A stretch of 64,000 nucleotides of DNA from Verrucomicrobia bacterium IMCC26134 (GTDB lineage Bacteria > Verrucomicrobiota > Verrucomicrobiia > Opitutales > Opitutaceae), in assembly GCA_000972765.1 (NCBI GenBank), contig CP011265.1, forward strand, positions 3,221,001-3,285,000, written 5' to 3'. The notes beneath the pieces were generated by a model. That model was not told the origin of the DNA. It did no database searches and worked only from the letters and a program-made list of their open reading frames with translations. The position numbers were made by a program, and so were the translations under genes. Positions 16,104 to 24,019 of the stretch are shown here, piece by piece (positions within the stretch are counted from its first letter, which is position 1; the number at the start of each line of letters is the position of its first letter).

Positions 16104-19100
16104 TCAGGGACGCGTTACCTTGAGCCGCACGAAGCGACGGCCGACCCCGGTGTCGTAGGGCACGGTGACTTTGATCTGCTGGGTGGTGCCATTGTCGCTT
16201 AGTATGATCGGCGCGGCGACGCCTGCGGTGCTCCAGTCGTTGGCGAGGGTATCGCTCCACTCGAGGGAGTAGGTCACATCGATGGCGGCTTTGTTCTTGG
16301 TGTAGACGAAGTCGAGTATGCTAGCGCTTTGCGTCGCGAAGCAGGACGATGGGTTGCTCGTGTTGGGATCGGTGCCGAAGGCGTATTCGAGGAGATTGGC
16401 TGTGCCGTCGTTGTCTTTGTCGGCGGTGTCGGCGTTGAGGCCGGTGTTGTTCGTGGTGCCGAAATTTTGCTGCCACCAAGTTTCAACGGGAGTGAGCACG
16501 GCGATGTTGACCGTGGCGCTCGCGCTTTGGCCGCCGAACCATTGCACGGGCGTGGTGGTGAGCTTGGTAATCTCGGCCGCGCTGAGCGGGGCGTTGAAAA
16601 TAGCGAGGTCGGCGAGGGATCCGTTAAACCAGCGATCGAGAACACTGGTGGAGTTCGCACCGCCCCATTTCACGGGCACGGTGGTGTCGAAATTAAGACT
16701 GAATGTCGAATCGCTGCCGGCCAGCGTGCCGTCCACATAAAGCGAGATCGTGGCGCCGCTGCGAACAATGGCGAAGTGGTGCCACGCAGCGGTGCTCACG
16801 CTGGTTCTGTTGATCGTGATGTCTTCCACGTTGGAGCTGTTCCAGTGGCGTAGCTGGAGTGTGGTGCCGTTTGAAAAGTAGCCGAAACTGAGCGAACTCG
16901 AACCGGCGTTGCCGAAGCCCGGGGAATTTCCCAGATGCGCAATAACGTCCATGTTCGTCGCGACCGTGCGCCTGAACCATCCGGCGAGAGTCCAATCGGC
17001 GGCGGCGAGATCGAGCTCGCTGTTGGCGCGGTCGAGGCGTGCCGCTCCGGCGGTGCCGTTCTCGGTGAGAGTGAGGCACCTGGTATAGTCGGGGAGAGGC
17101 GAGCTGGTGGCGAAAGTCGCCGCGCCGGTGCCTTGCACGGTGATCGTGGCATTGCGTCCCTGGCCGCTGCCATCGGTGTAGTCGCTGTTTTGAAACGTGT
17201 AGTTGAGAACTGTGCGTTCATCGCGCGTGGTATCCGTGACGGTGTAGATGAAGCTCGCGGGGCCGTTGTAGCCGGTCGCGGGGGTGAAGCGGGCGGTGCG
17301 TCCATCGGCGAGCAGGACCACGGTGCCGTTCGTGGCGAGGCCGAGCTGGAACTCCAGGCCGGAGAGAGGGGTTTCGATATCGCTGACGAGGGTGGAGAGG
17401 TCTATGTCCACGACGGTATTTCTTGGCGTGGTGCGCGAGCCCGGATTGGCCACGGGAGGGTAAGCTATGTCCACGCGGTTGATGAGGCTGGTGCGTGAGA
17501 GGCCGTTGGCCCCGGTCGCCACGGCACGGAGGAAGTGTGGGCCGCCGGCGAGCACAAGCGTGATGGAGTAGGGAGCGGAAGTATCCGTGCCGAGGAGGGT
17601 CGCCCCATCGTAAAAAGCCACGCTGGCGATAGCGCCATCGGTGGCGATGGCGCTGGCCGTAAGGGTGACGGCTCCCGCCTTCGCGATAGACGTGCCATCG
17701 CCAGGGGCATTCATGCTGACCTCTGGCGGCGTGCGACCGTAGGTCAGGCTGAGCTGCGGGATATTGGCAGTGGTGGTGTTTTCCTTGGAGCCATAGTAGA
17801 CGATGCCGTTGCTCGTCTCCGTAATGGCATAGACCTTGAACGACACGAGGCCGCTGGCTGGCACGGCGCTGGTGACATTGGCTCTGGAGGTGGCAGAAAG
17901 GACGGGCGTCCAGCTATCAAGCAAGGAGCCTGCGGCCGGTTTATTATTCCACGTGAGGGTGGTCTCGCCCCAACTGTTGTCATCCACTTTAGCCACGGCG
18001 TTCACGCCAGGAGTAGTCGTGGTGGTGCAGGTTAGATTCAACGATGCTCCGAGGAGCAACCCGTTGCTCACGGCGGGCACATCGAAACGCAGGTAGCTCT
18101 CGCGATTGAAGCCGCTGCCGGCTTTTTTGACGACCAGTTTATTCTCCGTGCCGTAGCTGGTATCGAGAAAAGCGGCGCCATCGTAGCCATAGGTGTCGGC
18201 GATGGGCGTGAGGTTCACGACTTGCGGCGTGAGCTTGTAGAAACGGGCCTTAAAAGTCTTCCCGCCCGCGCCGGCGGTGCTGACGCTCATGATGATGCTC
18301 GGCGTGATTTGGGTAACGGTGACGCCCGAATCGGCGCTGACGAGAGTGCCGCCATTGAGCGAAATCTGGAGGGCGATGGTGCCGGTGTTGAGCTGGGTGG
18401 GGTCGCTCACGCTAACGTCAATAAAAGTGCCGTCATCGCGCACGAGCACGCTGGCTTTTTTGTTCGAGGTGATGCCGCCGATGGTCTGCGAGGTGTCGGT
18501 CCAAAAGTTTGCCGCCGTGATGCCGAGGGTGGTTTCGGTGACAGCCTGCACGTTGCCGTTGTTCGCCAACACGGTGACCTGCGGCGCGGCGGCGTATTGG
18601 CCGGTGCGGGTCGCATTGCGGCCGGGGAGCAGGACGTATTGGTAGGTCGCGTTAGTGGGGTTGCTGCCATGCGCGAAGGTCATGCGCAGGTAGTTTCGCG
18701 TGATGGGTGTGGTGGAGCCGCTCTCATCGATGTCACTCCAGGCGCCGGTGCGGGCTTCGCGCAGCGCCGTCACGGTGGAACTGGCGGGGAAATAGTAGCC
18801 AATGTCGGAACCAGTCACATGACCGGCAAGATGCGCCCAGGAAGCGCCGGCCATCGTCTCTGTCCAACCGAGCGCGGTGGATTTGGCGGTGCCATTTACG
18901 GTGAAGGCGTTGCTACCAGTCGTATTGAGCTTCCGTTGCTCAATGGTGGTCTCGATGGGACGCGCGTCGGTGCTGGTGATGCCTGCGCCGAGGCAGACGA
19001 TTTCGTCGTCAAACATGAACCAGGATTTTTTGCCCGTAAGCGTGACACCCACTCCTTTGAACTGCATGCCTGCGGCACCAAAGTTGCCCAAGGTGGCGCC

Positions 19101-20552
19101 TCCGACCCACGAATGCGGTGAAAGCGTGGACTGACCTTGCCCGCGCGAGCCCAGACTCGAGGTCTGGTGCGGCAGCTTTACGTGGGTGACGTCGGCCGTG
19201 ACGCCGGGGAGCCGGTATTGATCCACGGTGGCCCAATACGAATCGGCGAAGGCAAAGAGATCGCCGTTGTAGAGCGTAGTCTGGCCGTCGCCGGTGAACC
19301 AGCCGCGCAGGTTCTCCCCGTTGATGGACTCGAAATTCGCGATTCGCGTGGAGCACATCGAGAGACCGAAGCCGTGACCGGCGCCGAGGTGGATAACGCG
19401 ATCCATTTCCGCAAACGTGTAGTGGGCGATCAACTCGCCCCGGCGGATGACGGCGGGGTCGTTGATGAGTTGCTTGGCAAGGGTGAGTGTGGGCAGGCCG
19501 CGACCGGCGACGAAGTTGCGAGTGTAGTCGGCGAGCGCCCACTCCTTGATCATGCTTTTCATGCGCGCGGCGTCCGCAGGCGGCGCAAACTGGGCGATCT
19601 GCAGGATCGAATCCATCATGGTGTTGCCATTGGGCGTGGCGGCGGCGCGGCCGGCTTCACGACCGCGCACGAGGTCGAAGACATTTCCGTTGTAAATGAT
19701 AGGCTCATACGAATCGAAGACCCACCGGAACAGATTGCTCTGGGCGGGATCAGTCACCGCCCACGTTGAGCCACTCAGCCAGGACAAGGTGGGCGCCATG
19801 GTGCCGATGAGCGAGGAGCCGTAGCCGGCGGTGTAGGGATGGTAGTCGTGCTGGATGAAACTGCCGTCGGTGTAGTAGCCGTCGCCCGTCGTCACGTAAG
19901 GAAACACGGAACTGAAGCCATCCCGGCAGAGCACGAGTTTGGCGCTGTCTTTCACCAGGCAACCGCGCATGCCGACGGCGCGGGCTTTCCAGACCTTGTT
20001 GGCCTGGGTCATGTCAGGGATGGGCACCTGGTAGTTCACCGCGTTCATGTAGTTGGTGAGCTGGGTGGAGTTGATCTGATCGTAAAGCAGCACGCAGATG
20101 TCTGTGAGTCGCATGGGCGATCCGATCTCCCAGTCCCACCAGTTGAAGTATTGCTTGGTGGTGGCGCCGTAACGGTTCGCATACATCCAATCCAGCCCGC
20201 TGACGATATCTGCGACGAGCGTGGCATTGCCAGCGAGCGAGCAACCCGGCGTCGCATACGCCAGCGCCATATCACGAAGTCGCTGGTATGAATCCGTGAT
20301 GTGCGAGGAGTCGGTCGTGCTCGCCAGATCACTCCACAAAAAAGTCCGCGTGGATGATTTATCCATGCTGGACCAGTTGGAATTAGCTGTGCCGGCAATG
20401 CTGATAAGCCGCGCCGCCACGTTGGAGTCCGCCGTGTCGTAGCCGGTGCCGACGAGAATATCCCGCCACTTTAGGCGCAGCACATCGTATTCGTCGGCAT
20501 GGACGAAGGGAACGATCAACAGAAGGGCAAAGCCCAGGATGAAGCGGAGCAT
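16104..20552 (-). CDS. Giant PL8-type polysaccharide lyase with DNRLRE, Ig-like and LamG domains
   Basis: This 1482-residue secreted lyase has a signal peptide (MLRFILGFALLLIVPFVHA). The alpha/alpha-toroid of hyaluronate/chondroitin/xanthan lyases covers about 20-740, with NWWDWEIGSP near 137, the His/Tyr active-site segment DGSFIQHDYHPYTAGYG near 229-245 and INGENLRGWFTGDGQTTLYN near 430-450. Then come a DNRLRE domain (about 780-935), an Ig-like domain and a cadherin-like segment (about 940-1090), a LamG/concanavalin-like domain (about 1120-1330), and a C-terminal DxDxDG...LEYAFG module ending RRFVRLKVTRP. Usual PL8 enzymes are 700-1000 residues, so the tail is an added binding and anchoring region. 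The start at 20552 is chosen for the signal peptide. The leader motif lies about 91 nt upstream, and the sulfatase genes follow within 21 nt. Confidence 0.85.
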   Translation of the reverse strand: MLRFILGFALLLIVPFVHADEYDVLRLKWRDILVGTGYDTADSNVAARLISIAGTANSNWSSMDKSSTRTFLWSDLASTTDSSHITDSYQRLRDMALAYATPGCSLAGNATLVADIVSGLDWMYANRYGATTKQYFNWWDWEIGSPMRLTDICVLLYDQINSTQLTNYMNAVNYQVPIPDMTQANKVWKARAVGMRGCLVKDSAKLVLCRDGFSSVFPYVTTGDGYYTDGSFIQHDYHPYTAGYGSSLIGTMAPTLSWLSGSTWAVTDPAQSNLFRWVFDSYEPIIYNGNVFDLVRGREAGRAAATPNGNTMMDSILQIAQFAPPADAARMKSMIKEWALADYTRNFVAGRGLPTLTLAKQLINDPAVIRRGELIAHYTFAEMDRVIHLGAGHGFGLSMCSTRIANFESINGENLRGWFTGDGQTTLYNGDLFAFADSYWATVDQYRLPGVTADVTHVKLPHQTSSLGSRGQGQSTLSPHSWVGGATLGNFGAAGMQFKGVGVTLTGKKSWFMFDDEIVCLGAGITSTDARPIETTIEQRKLNTTGSNAFTVNGTAKSTALGWTETMAGASWAHLAGHVTGSDIGYYFPASSTVTALREARTGAWSDIDESGSTTPITRNYLRMTFAHGSNPTNATYQYVLLPGRNATRTGQYAAAPQVTVLANNGNVQAVTETTLGITAANFWTDTSQTIGGITSNKKASVLVRDDGTFIDVSVSDPTQLNTGTIALQISLNGGTLVSADSGVTVTQITPSIIMSVSTAGAGGKTFKARFYKLTPQVVNLTPIADTYGYDGAAFLDTSYGTENKLVVKKAGSGFNRESYLRFDVPAVSNGLLLGASLNLTCTTTTTPGVNAVAKVDDNSWGETTLTWNNKPAAGSLLDSWTPVLSATSRANVTSAVPASGLVSFKVYAITETSNGIVYYGSKENTTTANIPQLSLTYGRTPPEVSMNAPGDGTSIAKAGAVTLTASAIATDGAIASVAFYDGATLLGTDTSAPYSITLVLAGGPHFLRAVATGANGLSRTSLINRVDIAYPPVANPGSRTTPRNTVVDIDLSTLVSDIETPLSGLEFQLGLATNGTVVLLADGRTARFTPATGYNGPASFIYTVTDTTRDERTVLNYTFQNSDYTDGSGQGRNATITVQGTGAATFATSSPLPDYTRCLTLTENGTAGAARLDRANSELDLAAADWTLAGWFRRTVATNMDVIAHLGNSPGFGNAGSSSLSFGYFSNGTTLQLRHWNSSNVEDITINRTSVSTAAWHHFAIVRSGATISLYVDGTLAGSDSTFSLNFDTTVPVKWGGANSTSVLDRWFNGSLADLAIFNAPLSAAEITKLTTTPVQWFGGQSASATVNIAVLTPVETWWQQNFGTTNNTGLNADTADKDNDGTANLLEYAFGTDPNTSNPSSCFATQSASILDFVYTKNKAAIDVTYSLEWSDTLANDWSTAGVAAPIILSDNGTTQQIKVTVPYDTGVGRRFVRLKVTRP

Positions 20553-20642
20553 GGTCTGAAAACGGAGCGGAAGGACCGGGGTAGGCGAGTTGCAGGGGTG
20601 AGGCGCGGCGCTGGAGAACGTTGGCGAGCGGTGGCCATAACA

Positions 20643-20673
20643 CAAACGCCGGCTAGCCGATTCCGTTAGGTTA
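20643..20673 (-). promoter_or_regulatory. Conserved leader motif, copy B (minus strand)
   Basis: Read on the minus strand: TAACCTAACGGAATCG, then 10 nt (GCTAGCCGGC), then GTTTG. The core is nearly identical to copies C and D and the spacing is the same. It lies about 91 nt before the PL8 start at 20552. Confidence 0.5.
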
Positions 20674-20892
20674 TACCGAATGCGCCTCGATTTTTAGCGG
20701 GAGTGCGAGCAGCTCATTCGGAGTTCGTGAGGGAGCCGCATCCACCAGGAAGCGCACTCGCCGTTCAACAGTGCCGGGGAAAGTGAAACTGCAGCCTTTA
20801 TCAAAATCGTTCACGGGCCGCATGCGCTTCGCCCACACCACCCCTTCGCCGCGAATCTGTTCCGCCCAAAATCGCGACGCGCCCGCAAATCT
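20671..20892 (-). pseudogene. Orphan C-terminal coding remnant (73 codons)
   Basis: The minus strand has an open frame with strongly protein-like content (RFWAEQIRGEGVVWAKR, RPVNDFDKG, SRTPNELLALPLKIEAHSV) ending in TAA at 20671. An in-frame stop lies just upstream at 20893-20895 and there is no good start, so it looks like the 3' end of a gene whose front is lost. Its stop codon touches leader motif B. I cannot name the family. It is co-oriented with the PL8 gene. Confidence 0.4.
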
Positions 20893-20926
20893 TTAACTCT
20901 AAATCAACGAGGGCGAAGCGGGACAT

Positions 20927-20956
20927 TACCTAACGAGATCGGCAACTATCCTGTTG
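20927..20956 (+). promoter_or_regulatory. Conserved leader motif, copy C
   Basis: TTACCTAACGAGATCG, then 10 nt, then TGTTG. It lies 82 nt before the start at 21039 and differs from copy D at two core positions. Confidence 0.5.
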
Positions 20957-21038
20957 CGCACGGGCCGCAACGAGCCGATTGCCAGCACAGCTCAACTACC
21001 CTTCGGCCGTCCGGCTCCAAACTACCCTGCCCAACACC

Positions 21039-23723
21039 ATGAATACCCACATTCCCTCGCGTCGCATTTCGTCCCACCCGTCGCCCGCCGCTTCATCCTC
21101 AGCGCGCCTCCTGCTGGCCCTCGCCGCCCTCGCCCCCGTCGCTCTTACGAGGCTAAACGCTCAATACAATACGTTCAACGGAACCAATCTGCTTAACACC
21201 CCCAATTGGTCCAATGGAAATCGGCCTGACGGGACCACCTCCCTCGGCGCTTACAATGACAACCTTCTAAACACCACAGGCCCGGTCCTCACCATTAACA
21301 CCACCGGACAGCCCAATTACTATACACGGTCCTGGAATGTCACCAACGGCGCCTCCCTGAGCATCACGGCAAATTCGACCAACGTAAGCAGTGGTGTTTT
21401 CCGACTGGGTAGCACAGGCACACCGGGCAATGCCACTGAAGTTCTGGCAACCTTCACCAACGGCGTCTCCGGTGTGGGGAACGACCTGATTTTCCTCTCC
21501 AACAACTCCAGCCTCACTTTTAACAACAACCTGGGCACGGCGCCGATAGGCGTAAGCATCCGGCAGGCCGGTAACCTTGCCGTCAACACCGGCTCTACGC
21601 TCACAATTAACAATGTCATCAGTAGTGCCAGCACCTCTGCTGCTATCAACATCAGCAGGAACGACGCAGGCACCGGCGGCACGGTGATTTTCAACGGAGC
21701 GAATACCTACACCAGCAACACCACTGTCACCAATGGCACGTTGAAACTGGGTAACTCCGCCGCACTTGGAACCACTGCTGGCGGAACCTTCGTGCTGAAT
21801 GGCGGCGCCTTGGATTTGAACGGACAGGTCATCGGCGCCGAAGCCATTCGCCTCAACGGCACCGGCACCGGTGCCGGGGCCTTGATCAACACGAGCGGCA
21901 CCTCCGCAAGTTTGAGTGGCGCGGTCACCTTAACCGGCACGGCTGCCATCGGTGCCGGCAATATCACCTTGTCGGGTGGCATTGGTGAGTCCGTCGCCTC
22001 CGGTCTTACCAAGACCGGCACCGGCACCTTAACACTTTCCGCTAACAGCACCTACTCCGGCACCACCACCGTCGGTGGCGGCGTGATGCGCTTGAATGCC
22101 GTGAATTCCCTGCCCGGTGGCGTCGGCACCACCGGCGGAACCAGCAGTCTTACTTTCGCCAACGGAGGTATCCTTGGGCTCACCGCCGCCAGTGGAGACT
22201 TTACTAGATCCGCTGGCAACGGCACGAACCAGTATCAAGCGCTCGCCGGCAACACCACCGGATTCGCGGCTTATGGCGGCAACCGTTCGGTGAACATTGG
22301 AGGCACCGGAGCCGGGATTTTTTTCAGCGGTAGCGGCGTCAACGGCAATGGCATGATTCTCTCAGCCGCCGACTCGGACAGCACCGTCACACTGGTAAAC
22401 GGAGTCGAATTTACCAACGCTACACGCACCATAACCGTGAACAACGGAAGCGCTGCAGTGGACGCGATCCTCGCGGGAAATCTGACCGGCGTGGGCGCCG
22501 CGGCGCGCCTTAACAAGACCGGAACGGGCACGCTCGCCTTGACCGGAACCAACACTCTCGGCGCCAATAATCCCACTGGCACCGCCATCAGCGCAGGCAC
22601 CCTGCAAATCGGCAATGGCGGCACATCCGGCTCGATCGCGGCCGGCTCCACCAGCGCAAACGGCGGCATCGCCATCTCTTCCGGTGCCACGCTCGCCGTT
22701 AACCGCAGCGATGCGCTTGAGATCTCCAACGCCGTATCCGGCGCCGGTAACTTGAATCAAATCGGCGCGGGCACCACGACGCTGAGCGGAAACAACACCT
22801 ACACCGGCACCACGACGATCAGCGGCGGCACTCTTCAGGTCGGCGCTGGCACCGATGCCGGCTCCATCTCCACCACCGGAGGAATCACCAACAACGGCGC
22901 TCTCGTTTTCAATGTCGGAGCAGGCACCCGCACATTAAGCGCCGTGATCACCGGCTCCGGTTCGCTGACCCAAAACAGTGCCGGCGGCTCCATCACCCTT
23001 TCCGGAAATAACTCTTTCGGCGGCGGCACGACCGTGAGCGCCGGCACCTTGATCGCCACTCACACCAATGCACTCGGCACGGGTGGCGTCACCGTGAGCA
23101 CGGGCGGCACATTGCGGGTCAATTCATCCATCGGCAACGCCATCACGCTGAGCGGAGGCACTCTCTCGGGTAACGCCATACTTGCCGTTGATCTGGGCCT
23201 GAATTCCACCGCCAGCATCATCAGCCCCGGCAACAGCCCCGGCGTCGCCAGCTTTAACACCACCCAAAACTGGACCGCCTACACCTACGATTGGGAGATC
23301 AATAACTTCACCGGCACTACCGTCGGGACCGACTTCGACGGAATCGCCATCACCTCGGGCAGCCTCAATCTGACCGGCGGCACGGCCTATGTCTTGAACG
23401 TGCTGTCTCTCGACGCAGGCAACGCGTCAGGTGCCGTTCCCAACTTCGGTGAAAACTCGATCAGCTGGTCGATCATCTCCACCCAAGCCGGAATCACCGC
23501 GTTTGATGCGGGCAAGTGGACGATTAACTCGACCGCTTTCGCGGCGCTTAATGGCTCAAGCGGCACCTTCTCGCTGGAACTTACCAACGGCAACAAAGAC
23601 CTGTCCCTCACCTACACCCCCATTCCTGAGCCGTCCGCCTTTGCGGCCCTGGCCGGTGCGGGTATGATCGGCTTGGTATTATACCGCCGCCGCCGTCGCC
23701 AGAGCTCATGTGCAACCGCCTGA
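21039..23723 (+). CDS. Autotransporter-type beta-strand-repeat protein with PEP-CTERM anchor
   Basis: This 894-residue exported protein has a signal peptide that probably ends at LTRLNA, and a long parallel beta-helix built from repeats of the kind G(A)GTTTLSGNNTYTGTTTISGGTLQV. The C-terminal end, PIPEPSAFAALAGAGMIGLVLYRRRRR, is a PEP-CTERM signal: PEP motif, one helix, Arg cluster. Exosortase would process it; no exosortase gene is in the window. The start at 21039 is chosen for the signal peptide, the longer frame to 20979 having none. It is a paralogue of the next gene over about 200 residues in the middle. It probably lies at the cell surface as an adhesin, sheath or glycan-holding protein; no enzyme motif is visible. 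Confidence 0.85.
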   Translation: MNTHIPSRRISSHPSPAASSSARLLLALAALAPVALTRLNAQYNTFNGTNLLNTPNWSNGNRPDGTTSLGAYNDNLLNTTGPVLTINTTGQPNYYTRSWNVTNGASLSITANSTNVSSGVFRLGSTGTPGNATEVLATFTNGVSGVGNDLIFLSNNSSLTFNNNLGTAPIGVSIRQAGNLAVNTGSTLTINNVISSASTSAAINISRNDAGTGGTVIFNGANTYTSNTTVTNGTLKLGNSAALGTTAGGTFVLNGGALDLNGQVIGAEAIRLNGTGTGAGALINTSGTSASLSGAVTLTGTAAIGAGNITLSGGIGESVASGLTKTGTGTLTLSANSTYSGTTTVGGGVMRLNAVNSLPGGVGTTGGTSSLTFANGGILGLTAASGDFTRSAGNGTNQYQALAGNTTGFAAYGGNRSVNIGGTGAGIFFSGSGVNGNGMILSAADSDSTVTLVNGVEFTNATRTITVNNGSAAVDAILAGNLTGVGAAARLNKTGTGTLALTGTNTLGANNPTGTAISAGTLQIGNGGTSGSIAAGSTSANGGIAISSGATLAVNRSDALEISNAVSGAGNLNQIGAGTTTLSGNNTYTGTTTISGGTLQVGAGTDAGSISTTGGITNNGALVFNVGAGTRTLSAVITGSGSLTQNSAGGSITLSGNNSFGGGTTVSAGTLIATHTNALGTGGVTVSTGGTLRVNSSIGNAITLSGGTLSGNAILAVDLGLNSTASIISPGNSPGVASFNTTQNWTAYTYDWEINNFTGTTVGTDFDGIAITSGSLNLTGGTAYVLNVLSLDAGNASGAVPNFGENSISWSIISTQAGITAFDAGKWTINSTAFAALNGSSGTFSLELTNGNKDLSLTYTPIPEPSAFAALAGAGMIGLVLYRRRRRQSSCATA

Positions 23724-23886
23724 ATCGTAGAGGAGCACTCATCAGGCTAGTGCCAGTGTCACTTTAAACACCCGCCCGCCCGCGTTTTCCGCAACCCAAC
23801 GCTCAACGTGCGCCAGTCCGGCTTGATTTTGTAATCAACCTGCTTACCTGAAAAACTAATCCATTAATAAAAAACACGTAGCCTAT

Positions 23887-23892
23887 TATAAT
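23887..23892 (+). promoter_or_regulatory. Possible -10 box upstream of second beta-strand-repeat gene
   Basis: TATAAT stands in a locally AT-rich stretch (23850-23905) in otherwise GC-rich DNA, 24 nt before leader motif D. If it is used, the motif lies inside the transcribed leader. No convincing -35 hexamer at 17 nt is seen. Confidence 0.3.
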
Positions 23893-23910
23893 ATAGCATT
23901 TAGCAGGCTT

Positions 23911-23941
23911 TTACCTAACGGAATCGCTTCCCGGCCTGTTG
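23911..23941 (+). promoter_or_regulatory. Conserved leader motif, copy D
   Basis: TTACCTAACGGAATCG, then 10 nt (CTTCCCGGCC), then TGTTG. It lies 78 nt before the start at 24020. Confidence 0.5.
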
Positions 23942-24019
23942 CCCTCTCCGCAAATCGGGCCGAAAGCATTCAACAACCCCTTCCCCGCTGCATCGTCCCC
24001 GCCCTGCCCCATTTTCCCC

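Noticed and set aside
20643-20956. ACCTAAC (RYYYAAC) and its complement GTTAGGT look like integron attC core boxes.
   Set aside because: No partner box with attC-like pairing follows at a suitable distance, no integron integrase is seen, and the conserved ATCG-N10-TGTTG part is not an attC feature.
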